DNA from: DASSKF01 sp035690725
GTDB taxonomy: Bacteria > Actinomycetota > Actinomycetes > Actinomycetales > Dermatophilaceae
DNA length: 40,669 nt
Reading direction: 5' to 3'
Assembly (NCBI GenBank): GCA_035690725.1
Contig: DASSKF010000235.1
Span: 1-40,669 of the forward strand
In this document: piece after piece, positions 8,609-15,604 of the stretch
Layout of the letters: each line of letters opens with the position of its first letter
Position numbering within the stretch: the first letter of the stretch is position 1
The notes under the pieces: generated by a model
The model's input: the letters and a program-made list of their open reading frames with translations, nothing else
Databases searched by the model: none
What the model was told of the DNA's origin: nothing
Made by a program: the position numbers and the translations under genes

Positions 8609-10068
8609 GCAGGGCGTCCGACGCCGCACCGCCCCGACCGGAGCCCCTCGCCGAGGGCCGGGACCCGAACCGCTGGCGCGCGCTCAGCGTCTGCCTCGTC
8701 GCCGGCTTCATGGCGCTGATGGACGTGAGCATCGTCAACGTGGCGCTGCCCTCGATCCGGGAGGGGCTGCATGCGAGCGACAGCGACCTGCAGTGGATCG
8801 TCTCGGGTTACGCGCTCACGTTCGGCCTCGTGCTCGTCCCGTCCGGGCGGCTGGGAGACACCCGCGGCCGGCGGACGATGTTCATCGTCGGCGTCGCCCT
8901 GTTCACCCTGAGCAGCCTGTCGGCCGGCCTGTCGCCGACGCCCACCGCGCTCGTCGTCGCCCGGCTGGTCCAGGGCATCGGCGGCGGACTGATCAGCCCG
9001 CAGATCAACGGCCTGATCCAGGAGCTGTTCCGTGGCGCCGAGCGGGGCAAGGCGTTCGGGCTGTTCGGCGCCACGGTCGGGGTGTCGACGGCCATCGGGC
9101 CGCTGCTGGGCGGCCTGATCATCCGGGGACTCGGGACGGACACCGGGTGGCGGTGGATCTTCTTCGTCAACCTGCCGATCGGCATCCTGTGCATCCTGCT
9201 GGCATTCCGCTACATCCGGGCGCGGCACGAGAACGGCCGAGCGGGGGAGGACCTCGATCCCGTCGGCGTGGTGCTCCTCGGCGCCGCCGTCCTGGCCGTC
9301 CTGCTGCCCCTGGTGCAGGAACGCCAGTGGCCCGGTCCCACGAAATGGTGGCTGCTGCTCGTGGGTGTGGCGCTGTTCGGGGCGTTCGCCTGGTGGGAGC
9401 ACCGCCACGCGTCGCGGGGTGGGGCGCCGCTGGTGGACCTGGGCCTGTTCCGGATCGAGAGCTACAGCTCCGGCGTCACCATCGGGCTGCTCTACTTCTC
9501 CGGGTTCACGAGCGTCTTCTTCATCCTCACGCTCTACCTGCAGCTCGGGCTGGGCTACAGCGCCCTGCTGGCCGGCCTGACCCTGACGCCCTTCGCCCTG
9601 GGGTCGGCCGTTGCCGCGGCACTCGGTGGGCGGATCGTCACCCGTTACGGGCGGCCCCTGGTGGCGGCCGGCCTCCTCGTCGTGCTGCTCGGCCTCGTGC
9701 TCGTCGACCTCGTCGTGACGGTGCGCGGGCAGGACCCCGGCTGGTGGATCGTCCTGCCGCTGCTGGTCGCCGGGCTAGGGAGCGGCTTCGTCATCTCGCC
9801 CAACGTGACCCTCACCGTCTCGGAGGTCCCCGTGCCCCGCGCCGGCACGGCCGGCGGCGTCCTGCAGACCGGCCAGCGCATCGGCACCGCCGCCGGCATC
9901 GCCCTGATCGGCTCGGTCTTCTTCGGGACACTGGGATCCACCCGTGGTGACTTCGCACAGGCGGCCAGCCACGGGCTGCGCGTGACCGTCGTCCTGGTGG
10001 CAGTGGCGCTCGTCGCCGCCCTCGTGGACGTGGTCGCCGCCCGCCGACAGGCGCGCCACCGCTCCTGA
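8605..10068 (+). CDS. DHA2-type MFS transporter (second of two)
   Basis: A 487-residue MFS protein with about 14 predicted membrane helices. Helix 1 has the DHA2 signature LMDVSIVNVALPSI (38-51), motif A is GRLGDTRGRR (81-90), and motif C lies around GVSTAIGPLLGG (159-170). It is related to but clearly diverged from the preceding transporter, so the pair is not a recent duplication. The likely role is proton-driven efflux; the substrate is unknown. Its GTG overlaps the stop of a possible ten-codon leader. It is convergent with the MerR gene, whose end is 40 bp away, so regulation by MerR is not implied by position. Confidence 0.87.
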   Translation: MSRASDAAPPRPEPLAEGRDPNRWRALSVCLVAGFMALMDVSIVNVALPSIREGLHASDSDLQWIVSGYALTFGLVLVPSGRLGDTRGRRTMFIVGVALFTLSSLSAGLSPTPTALVVARLVQGIGGGLISPQINGLIQELFRGAERGKAFGLFGATVGVSTAIGPLLGGLIIRGLGTDTGWRWIFFVNLPIGILCILLAFRYIRARHENGRAGEDLDPVGVVLLGAAVLAVLLPLVQERQWPGPTKWWLLLVGVALFGAFAWWEHRHASRGGAPLVDLGLFRIESYSSGVTIGLLYFSGFTSVFFILTLYLQLGLGYSALLAGLTLTPFALGSAVAAALGGRIVTRYGRPLVAAGLLVVLLGLVLVDLVVTVRGQDPGWWIVLPLLVAGLGSGFVISPNVTLTVSEVPVPRAGTAGGVLQTGQRIGTAAGIALIGSVFFGTLGSTRGDFAQAASHGLRVTVVLVAVALVAALVDVVAARRQARHRS

Positions 10069-10108
10069 CCCGGGAACAGGTCGCGACCGGGATCGCCGAG
10101 CGGCCGGC

Positions 10109-10738
10109 TCAGCGGGACCGCCGGTCGGCGAAGCGGCGGGCACTCGCGTCCTGCTGGGCGAGCAGCCGCAGGGCCCGCAGTACCGGCTGCAGGAGCACCG
10201 TCCCCAGGATCACGAAGCGCACGGCCGACTCCGGGTCGTCCGGCACGCTGCGGACGTCCACGTCGGCGACCCGCCGGCTCGCCCGGGCGTAGGACTCCAG
10301 CACCCGGTCCGAGTCCAGCACCCCGGCGGCCTCCGCGTCAGCCAGCGCAGCCCGGAGCTCCGCCACGGCGGGGGAGCACGGTGCCACCTGCCAGCCGAGC
10401 CGGTCGAGCAGCCGCGAGACCCGGTCGTCCCCGTCGGGCTCGGTGGCGACGGCGTCCCGGTCGGTCGAGATGACCGTGGACTGCGCCGTCCCGAGCAGGT
10501 CGTGCCAGGTGTCCGGAGGGTGGTCCAGCGCGTCGATGACCTGGTGCACCCGGGCGATCGACAGGCCACCGCTGTCGATCAGGGCACGGACGAGACGGAC
10601 GCGCGCGACGTGCGTGTCGTCATACTCCGCGCGGGTCGCCCCACGGGAGGCGCCCGCCGGCAGCAGGCGCTCGCGCAGGTAGTACTTCAGTGTCGCCACG
10701 CTCACGCCGGTGGTCGCCGACAGCTCCGAGATCCTCAC
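10109..10738 (-). CDS. MerR-family transcriptional regulator
   Basis: A 209-residue DNA-binding protein. Residues 1-70 are a MerR winged helix-turn-helix (ISELSATTGVSVATLKYYLRE), followed by a dimerisation helix and a C-terminal domain of unknown ligand. No conserved cysteine metal site of the CueR/ZntR kind is seen, so metal sensing is unlikely. The GTG at 10738 has an excellent AAGGAGG ribosome site 4 nt upstream (10743-10749). It is divergent from the DUF4188 gene across a 73-bp gap that carries two tandem palindromes. A minus-strand -10 (TACACT, 10765-10760) sits inside the proximal palindrome, so autoregulation is likely. Confidence 0.88.
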   Translation of the reverse strand: MRISELSATTGVSVATLKYYLRERLLPAGASRGATRAEYDDTHVARVRLVRALIDSGGLSIARVHQVIDALDHPPDTWHDLLGTAQSTVISTDRDAVATEPDGDDRVSRLLDRLGWQVAPCSPAVAELRAALADAEAAGVLDSDRVLESYARASRRVADVDVRSVPDDPESAVRFVILGTVLLQPVLRALRLLAQQDASARRFADRRSR

Positions 10739-10753
10739 GCAACCTCCTTGACT

Positions 10754-10797
10754 TTGGACAGTGTAACTATCCAGTATTGGGTAGCGACACTATCCAA
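10754..10797. promoter_or_regulatory. Two tandem 21-bp operator palindromes, MerR/DUF4188
   Basis: Site 1 is TTGGACAG-N5-CTATCCAG (10754-10774) and site 2 is TTGGGTAG-N5-CTATCCAA (10777-10797). Their centres are 23 bp apart, about two helical turns, so two dimers could bind the same face. The outermost arms also pair with each other across the whole element (10 of 11 positions). A plus-strand -35 TTGACT (10748-10753) and a weak -10 CAGTAT (10772-10777, 18-bp spacing) serve the DUF4188 gene, and the MerR -10 overlaps site 1. Binding by the adjacent MerR is inferred. Confidence 0.7.
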
Positions 10798-10811
10798 GAA
10801 GGGGTACGACC

Positions 10812-11306
10812 ATGACGGCGATCAGGCCCGGGCGCGTGACGGACGACCACGAGGGGACGCTCGTCGTCTTCCTCATCGGCATGCGGGTCAACCGCTGGTG
10901 GCGGCCCGACCAGTGGCTGCCCCCGTTCCTCGGGATGCCTCGCATGCTCACCGAGCTGTATGCCGCCCAGCACGCGGGTGCACACGGGCACCAGGGCTTC
11001 CTCGGGCACCGCTCCTTCGTGGGGTCCGGCGGCGCCACCGTCCTGCAGTACTGGCGCAGCGTCGAGGAGCTGAACCGCTACGCGGCTGCCGTCGACGGCG
11101 AGCACCGCCCGGCCTGGCGGGCGTTCAACGAGCGGGTGCGCCGGGCGCCGGGAGCCGTCGGCATCTGGCACGAGACCTACGTCGTGCCGGCGGGCGCGCA
11201 CGAGAGCATCTACCACGACATGCCGGCGACCGGCCTCGGTGCGGTGGCCGGGCTCGTGCCCGTCGCCCGACGAGGGGAGCGGGCTCGCCAGCGGCTCGCC
11301 GCCTGA
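10812..11306 (+). CDS. DUF4188 domain protein
   Basis: A 164-residue soluble protein matching the DUF4188 family, whose members are often annotated as monooxygenase-like but have no firmly established reaction. It shows the family features MRVNRWW near the N terminus, FLGHRSFVG, then VLQYWRS and the IWHETYVV segment. The fold is probably a ferredoxin-like alpha/beta barrel of the dimeric monooxygenase type (inference). The ATG at 10812 follows AAGGGG about 8 nt upstream. It is controlled from the shared MerR intergenic region, so it is probably the main target of that regulator. Neighbouring exporters suggest a stress or xenobiotic context, but nothing in the sequence proves this. Confidence 0.8.
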   Translation: MTAIRPGRVTDDHEGTLVVFLIGMRVNRWWRPDQWLPPFLGMPRMLTELYAAQHAGAHGHQGFLGHRSFVGSGGATVLQYWRSVEELNRYAAAVDGEHRPAWRAFNERVRRAPGAVGIWHETYVVPAGAHESIYHDMPATGLGAVAGLVPVARRGERARQRLAA

Positions 11307-11347
11307 CCGGCGCACTCCCGTCCGAAAGCCCTCCGGGGAGCGGCCGT

Positions 11348-12091
11348 TCAGGCCGTGGCCGACTGGTGCGCGCCCTGCGCGCGGGCGAGCACCTCGGTCA
11401 GCTTGCCCGCGCCCGCGACGACGGTCGCCGCGTGCAGCCGGCCGGGTTGCCGGGACAACCGCTCGATCGGCCCGGAGATCGAGACCGCCGCGACCACGCG
11501 CCCTGAGGGGCTGCGCACCGGGGCGGAGACGGAGGCGACGCCGGCCTCGCGCTCGCCGACGCTCTGGGCCCAGCCGCGCCGACGGACGCCGGACAGCATG
11601 GTCGCGGTGAACTTCGCGCCGCGCAGTCCGCGGTGCAACCGGTCCGGCTCCTCCCAGGCCAGCAGGACCTGGGCCGCGGAGCCGGCGGCCATGGACAGGG
11701 TGGCGCCCACGGGGATGCTGTCGCGCAGCCCGAGCACCGGCCGGTCCGCGGCCGAGACGCAGATGCGCTGGTCGCCCTGCCGGCGGAACAGCTGCGCGCT
11801 CTCGTGGGTGTGGTCGCGCAGCGCGCCCAGGACCGGCCCGGCGGCTGCGAGGAGCCGGTCCTCGCCGGCGGCCGAGGCGAGCTCGACCAGCCGGGGGCCG
11901 AGGACGAACCGACCCTGCAGGTCCCGGGCCACGAGCCGGTGGTGCTCCAGCGCGACGGCCAGGCGGTGCGCCGTCGGCCGGGCGAGGCCGGTGGAGGCCA
12001 CGAGCTGGGCGAGCGTCGACGGCCCTGCCTCCAGGGCGCCCAGGACGAGCGCGGCCTTGTCGAGAACGCCGACACCACTACTGTTGTCCAT
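11348..12091 (-). CDS. ndgR: IclR-family regulator next to leuCD (NdgR/LtbR-like)
   Basis: A 247-residue regulator with an N-terminal winged helix (about 10-60, LVASTGLARPTAHRLAVALE) and an IclR effector domain (about 75-240). In actinobacteria the IclR protein divergent from leuCD is NdgR (Streptomyces) or LtbR (Corynebacterium), which represses leuCD and related amino-acid genes. Position and family make this the ortholog. The ATG at 12091 was chosen because a -10 box CAATAT ends 6 nt before it, giving a leaderless mRNA; a longer in-frame start at 12163 would run through the operator. The shared palindrome predicts autorepression together with leuCD control. Confidence 0.88.
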   Translation of the reverse strand: MDNSSGVGVLDKAALVLGALEAGPSTLAQLVASTGLARPTAHRLAVALEHHRLVARDLQGRFVLGPRLVELASAAGEDRLLAAAGPVLGALRDHTHESAQLFRRQGDQRICVSAADRPVLGLRDSIPVGATLSMAAGSAAQVLLAWEEPDRLHRGLRGAKFTATMLSGVRRRGWAQSVGEREAGVASVSAPVRSPSGRVVAAVSISGPIERLSRQPGRLHAATVVAGAGKLTEVLARAQGAHQSATA

Positions 12092-12097
12092 GCACTG

Positions 12098-12129
12098 ATA
12101 TTGACGTCTCACGACATGAGACGTCAAAT
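12098..12129. promoter_or_regulatory. Divergent ndgR/leuC promoters with one perfect palindrome
   Basis: A perfect inverted repeat with arms TTGACGTCTC (12101-12110) and GAGACGTCAA (12118-12127) encloses a 7-bp spacer. Each arm supplies a TTGACG -35. For leuC it pairs with TCAAAT (12124-12129) at 17 bp. For ndgR (minus strand) it pairs with CAATAT (12103-12098) at 18 bp. One bound IclR dimer or tetramer would therefore block both promoters at once. Confidence 0.8.
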
Positions 12130-12141
12130 CACGGCGCGTCC

Positions 12142-12169
12142 CCGTGCGTGACGCTGGGAGCACGCACGG
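12142..12169 (+). promoter_or_regulatory. Hairpin in the leuC 5' leader
   Basis: CCGTGCGTG (12142-12150) and CACGCACGG (12161-12169) form a perfect 9-bp stem with a 10-nt loop, about 56 nt before the leuC ATG and soon after the predicted transcription start (about 12136). No Leu-rich leader peptide or rival structure is seen, so classical attenuation is not supported. An mRNA stabiliser or binding site is possible. Confidence 0.4.
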
Positions 12170-12225
12170 TCCCCGTCCGCGGTGGGGAGCGCGTCGACAC
12201 GGCAGGACGCGACGAGGGAGTCGAC

Positions 12226-13617
12226 ATGGCAGGGACGCTGGCCGAGAAGGTCTGGGACGCGCACGTGGTCCGGAGCACCCCCGGGGAGCCGGACCTGCTC
12301 TACATCGACCTGCACCTGCTGCACGAGGTCACCAGCCCCCAGGCCTTCGACGGGCTGCGCCTGGCCGGTCGCCCGGTGCGCCGACCGGACCTGTCCCTCG
12401 CGACCGAGGACCACAACGTCCCGACCACACCCGGCCCGATCGTCGACCCGGTCAGCCTGACCCAGGTCGAGACCCTGCGCCGCAACTGCGCGGAGTTCGG
12501 CATCCGGCTCTTCCCGATGGGCGACGCCGAGCAGGGCATCGTGCACGTCGTCGGTCCCCAGCGGGGCCTCACCCAGCCGGGCATGACGATCGTGTGCGGC
12601 GACAGCCACACCTCGACACACGGCGCCTTCGGCGCTCTTGCGTTCGGCATCGGGACCAGCGAGGTCGAGCACGTGCTCGCCACGCAGACGCTGCCGCTCA
12701 CGCCCTTCCGCACGATGTCGGTCACCGTCGACGGCCCCCTCGCGGACGGGGTCACGGCCAAGGACATCGTGTTGGCGGTCATCGCCGAGATCGGCACCGG
12801 CGGGGGGCAGGGGCACGTCATCGAGTACCGCGGCTCGGCGATCCGGGAGCTGTCCATGGAGGCCCGGATGACGATCTGCAACATGTCCATCGAGGCCGGC
12901 GCCCGGGCCGGGCTGATCGCTCCGGACGAGACGACGTTCGCCTACCTCGAGGGTCGCCCGGAGGCGCCGCAGGGCGCCGACTGGGACGAGGCCGTGGCCG
13001 CCTGGACGCAGCTGCGCAGCGACGACGACGCGGTGTTCGACACCGAGGTCCGGCTCGACGGGAGCACGCTCACCCCCTTCGTCACCTGGGGAACCAACCC
13101 CGGGCAGGGCCTGCCGCTCGGCGCCAGCGTCCCCGACCCGGAGTCGTTCGCCGACGAGTCCGACCGCGTCGCGGCGAGCCGGGCACTGGAGTACATGGGC
13201 CTGCAGCCGGGAACCCGGTTGCGGGACATCGCGGTCGACACGGTCTTCCTCGGCTCCTGCACCAATGGCCGGATCGAGGACCTGCGCGCCGCCGCCGAGG
13301 TGCTCAAGGGCCGTCAGGTCGCCCAGTCCGTCCGGATGCTCGTGGTCCCCGGGTCCGCCAGGGTTCGGGTGCAGGCCGAGGCCGAGGGGCTCGACCGGGT
13401 CTTCACCCAAGCCGGTGCGGAGTGGCGCCTGGCCGGGTGCTCGATGTGCCTGGGGATGAACCCCGACCAGCTCAAGCCGGGGGAGCGCAGTGCCTCCACG
13501 TCCAACCGCAACTTCGAGGGGCGACAGGGCGCCGGGGGCCGCACCCACCTCGTCAGCCCGCTCGTCGCCGCGGCCACGGCCGTGCGTGGCCGGCTCTCCA
13601 GCCCGGCCGACCTCTGA
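12226..13617 (+). CDS. leuC: 3-isopropylmalate dehydratase large subunit
   Basis: With LeuD this aconitase-family enzyme isomerises 2-isopropylmalate to 3-isopropylmalate in leucine synthesis. The 463-residue protein has the usual length. Cys345 (in SCTNGRIEDLR), Cys405 and Cys408 (in GCSMCLGMNPD) are the three ligands of the [4Fe-4S] cluster, and CGDSHTSTHGAFG is the substrate-site motif. The ATG at 12226 is preceded by GAGGGA at a good distance and gives the conserved start LAEKVWDAH; in-frame GTGs further upstream only add non-conserved residues. leuD follows after 31 bp. Expression should be governed by the divergent IclR protein. Confidence 0.97.
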   Translation: MAGTLAEKVWDAHVVRSTPGEPDLLYIDLHLLHEVTSPQAFDGLRLAGRPVRRPDLSLATEDHNVPTTPGPIVDPVSLTQVETLRRNCAEFGIRLFPMGDAEQGIVHVVGPQRGLTQPGMTIVCGDSHTSTHGAFGALAFGIGTSEVEHVLATQTLPLTPFRTMSVTVDGPLADGVTAKDIVLAVIAEIGTGGGQGHVIEYRGSAIRELSMEARMTICNMSIEAGARAGLIAPDETTFAYLEGRPEAPQGADWDEAVAAWTQLRSDDDAVFDTEVRLDGSTLTPFVTWGTNPGQGLPLGASVPDPESFADESDRVAASRALEYMGLQPGTRLRDIAVDTVFLGSCTNGRIEDLRAAAEVLKGRQVAQSVRMLVVPGSARVRVQAEAEGLDRVFTQAGAEWRLAGCSMCLGMNPDQLKPGERSASTSNRNFEGRQGAGGRTHLVSPLVAAATAVRGRLSSPADL

Positions 13618-13648
13618 ACCGCCCGCCACGAGAACCGAGGACGACAGC

Positions 13649-14242
13649 ATGGACCCGTTCACCCGGCACACCGGCGTCGGCGTTCCGTTGCGGCGCAGCA
13701 ACGTCGACACCGACCAGATCATCCCGGCCCGCTACCTCAAGCGGGTGACCCGGACCGGCTTCGAGGACGGACTGTTCTCGGCCTGGCGTGACGACGAGAC
13801 CTTCGTCCTCAACCAGCCGTCCTACGCCCGGGGCTCCGTCCTCGTGGCGGGTCCCGACTTCGGCACCGGCTCCTCACGGGAGCATGCGGTCTGGGCGCTC
13901 ATGGACTACGGCTTCCGGGTGGTCGTCTCCTCCCGCTTCGCCGACATCTTCCGCGGCAACAGCGGCAAGGCCGGGCTGCTCACCGCCCAGGTCCCCCAAC
14001 CGGAGGTCGAGCTGCTGTGGAAGCTGTTGGAGAACGAACCCGGCACCGAGGTGACCGTGGACCTCGAGCAGCGGACGGTCACCGCCGGAGAGATCACGAC
14101 CGGGTTCGCGGTCGACGACTACACGCGGTGGCGCCTGATGCAGGGCCTGGACGACATCAGCCTGACCCTTCGGCACGAGGCCGACATCACGGCATACGAG
14201 GGGTCCCGGCCCGGCTGGAAGCCCACCATCCAGGTCGGCTGA
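13649..14242 (+). CDS. leuD: 3-isopropylmalate dehydratase small subunit
   Basis: The 197-residue small subunit of isopropylmalate isomerase supplies the swivel domain that closes the active site over the LeuC iron-sulfur cluster. NVDTDQIIPARYLK (about 19-32) and FGTGSSREHA (about 70-79) are the family hallmarks. The ATG at 13649 follows GAGGAC about 8 nt upstream and lies 31 bp after leuC, so the two are cotranscribed. Several weak GC-rich hairpins follow the stop codon, but none is a convincing terminator. Confidence 0.97.
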   Translation: MDPFTRHTGVGVPLRRSNVDTDQIIPARYLKRVTRTGFEDGLFSAWRDDETFVLNQPSYARGSVLVAGPDFGTGSSREHAVWALMDYGFRVVVSSRFADIFRGNSGKAGLLTAQVPQPEVELLWKLLENEPGTEVTVDLEQRTVTAGEITTGFAVDDYTRWRLMQGLDDISLTLRHEADITAYEGSRPGWKPTIQVG

Positions 14243-14379
14243 GCCGGCCCGTCCCGGCCGAATCCGCCTCTCCTTGATCGGGTTTCGTGCCGTCCACCGA
14301 TCGAGTGGGGGAGTGCCTGACCCCTCGCCGTCGGGGGTGGACCGGCCAGCGAACCCGACGAAGCGCCTCCAAACACGTT

Positions 14380-14410
14380 GCGACACAACGCGAAACAGTG
14401 CCGTTAAGGT
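14380..14410 (+). promoter_or_regulatory. Predicted hup promoter
   Basis: A -10 element TAAGGT (14405-14410) is preceded by a weak GCGACA -35 (14380-14385) at a long 19-bp spacing. The inferred transcript would have a leader of about 100 nt before the HU start codon. The local drop in GC content between 14370 and 14410 supports a promoter here. Confidence 0.4.
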
Positions 14411-14448
14411 GGACTCACGCCCGTCCGGGGGCCTAACGTCGTCCCCAA

Positions 14449-14492
14449 GTCGGGTGCGAACCCGACGACCACCTGTCAGCGGGCCTGGCCCG
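14449..14492 (+). promoter_or_regulatory. Structured 5' UTR of hup
   Basis: Two hairpins lie between the predicted promoter and the ribosome site. The first has a 7-bp perfect stem GTCGGGT (14449-14455) and ACCCGAC (14460-14466) closed by a GCGA tetraloop, a GNRA-type loop. The second pairs CGGGC (14480-14484) with GCCCG (14488-14492). The ribosome site GGAGGGG lies downstream and is not sequestered by either. A role in stability or autoregulation by HU is conjecture. Confidence 0.45.
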
Positions 14493-14517
14493 GGACCTTT
14501 CCTCTGGAGGGGAAGAC

Positions 14518-15279
14518 GTGAACAAGGGAGAACTCATCGAGGCCCTCGAGGGGCGCCTCGGCAGCAAGAAGGCCGCCTCCGACGCGCTCGAGTCCGTCCT
14601 CGACGTGATCATCCGCGAGGTGGCCAGGGGCGGCAAGGTCGGCATCACCGGCTTCGGCACCTTCGAGAAGATCGGCCGCGCGGCCCGGACGGGTCGAAAC
14701 CCCCGCACCGGTGAGACGGTGAAGATCCGCAAGACCGCCGTGCCGAAGTTCAAGGCCGGCACGGCGTTCAAGCAGGTCGTCGCCAACCCGAAGAAGCTTC
14801 CGCGTGCCGGTGTCCTCGCCGGCGGCCGCGCGTCCGCCGGCTCAGCGGACGGCACCGCGACGAAGACGGCGGCGAAGAAGTCGACGGCCAAGAGCGCGGC
14901 GAAGAAGGCCACGGCCAAGAAGGGCACGGCGACCAGGGCGGCAGCGACCAAGGGCACCGTCAAGAAGAGCGCTGCCAAGAAGGGCACCGCGACCAAGGCC
15001 GCGGCGACCAAGAGCACGGCCAAGAGCACGGCCAAGAAGGCCAGCACGGCGGGGAGCGGCACCGCCAAGAAGGCCAGCACGCGCGCCACCGGCACGACCG
15101 GAGCGAAGAAGGCGACGGCCCGCACGACCACGGGGACCGCCAAGAAGGCCACCGCGACCCGCGGACCGGCGAAGAAGACGACGGCCAGGACCACGACGAA
15201 GAAGTCCACCCCGGCCAAGAGCACGGCGAAGAAGACGACGTCGCGCGGCACCGCCAAGAAGACCGCGCGCAAGCGCTGA
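14518..15279 (+). CDS. hup: HU nucleoid protein with long Lys/Ala tail
   Basis: A 253-residue HU-type DNA-binding protein. Residues 1-90 are the canonical HU fold (MNKGELIEALEGRLGSKKAASDAL, then GFGTFEKIGRAARTGRNPRTGE with the DNA-intercalating arm). Residues about 105-253 are a low-complexity tail built from loosely repeated AAKK/TAKK-type units, resembling histone H1 and the tails of mycobacterial HupB (Hlp/MDP1) and Streptomyces HupS. The tail is expected to bind DNA non-specifically, compact the nucleoid and be a target for lysine acetylation or methylation. The GTG at 14518 has a strong GGAGGGG site. A long UTR with hairpins precedes it and a large convergent terminator follows. Confidence 0.95.
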   Translation: MNKGELIEALEGRLGSKKAASDALESVLDVIIREVARGGKVGITGFGTFEKIGRAARTGRNPRTGETVKIRKTAVPKFKAGTAFKQVVANPKKLPRAGVLAGGRASAGSADGTATKTAAKKSTAKSAAKKATAKKGTATRAAATKGTVKKSAAKKGTATKAAATKSTAKSTAKKASTAGSGTAKKASTRATGTTGAKKATARTTTGTAKKATATRGPAKKTTARTTTKKSTPAKSTAKKTTSRGTAKKTARKR

Positions 15280-15287
15280 GCGCGAAG

Positions 15288-15355
15288 CGGTTCCGTCGGG
15301 GGGCGGTGCCGACCCCCTGGTGGGCACCGGCCCCCGACGTGTGCCCGCGGAACCG
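15288..15355. terminator. Large bidirectional terminator between hup and the CSD gene
   Basis: Nested arms pair in order: CGGTTCCG with CGGAACCG (15288-15295 and 15348-15355), CGGGGG with CCCCCG (15297-15302 and 15331-15336), and CGGTGCC with GGCACCG (15304-15310 and 15323-15329). Together they give about 21 base pairs between two convergent genes. There is no U-tract, as is usual in high-GC actinobacteria. Confidence 0.7.
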
Positions 15356-15383
15356 TCGCCGCAGGGGGCCGGGCCGTTCCCGG

Positions 15384-15599
15384 TCAGTCGATCGGCTCGT
15401 CGGCGCCGATGCCGACCACCCAGAGGCGGGTGAGGCGCTCCTCGGGTCCGATTTGCAGGCTGACCCGCTGCCCCAGCCGCAGGTGGCGCAGGCCACTGGC
15501 CGCGAACACGGGCGCGTCGAACGGGATCTCGCGTCCGTCGTCGAGCAGCACCGAGCCACTGCCCTGGTCGTGGTCGAACCGGTGCACGCTGCCCTGCAT
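15384..15599 (-). CDS. Small cold-shock-domain-like protein
   Basis: A 71-residue protein starting MQGSVHRFDHDQGSGSVLLD, matching the OB-fold pattern of cold-shock-type nucleic-acid-binding proteins (strand-turn-strand, then DGREIPFDAPVF and LRLGQRVSLQI). The aromatic RNP motifs of true CspA proteins are only partly kept, so RNA binding is possible but not assured. Similar short proteins sit next to cofC/hup in other actinobacteria. The ATG at 15599 is 5 bp after the cofC stop codon, so the two form an operon. Confidence 0.75.
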   Translation of the reverse strand: MQGSVHRFDHDQGSGSVLLDDGREIPFDAPVFAASGLRHLRLGQRVSLQIGPEERLTRLWVVGIGADEPID

Positions 15600-15604
15600 G
15601 CCGA

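Noticed and set aside
7042..10068. Recent tandem duplication of MFS genes
   Set aside because: The two proteins differ clearly in helix 1, loop lengths and motif A, so they are distant paralogs or separately acquired.
12148..12225. Longer LeuC start at GTG 12148
   Set aside because: It adds 26 non-conserved residues encoded by the leader hairpin region, and ATG 12226 has a good ribosome site and the conserved N terminus.
14449..14470. tRNA T-arm-like sequence near GGGTGCGAACCC
   Set aside because: The loop lacks TTCRA, and no acceptor, D or anticodon arms can be built around it. It is better read as a GNRA hairpin in the hup leader.
14824..15270. Tandem DNA repeats in the hup tail
   Set aside because: Units are irregular and explained by Lys/Ala coding; no exact array or CRISPR-like spacing.
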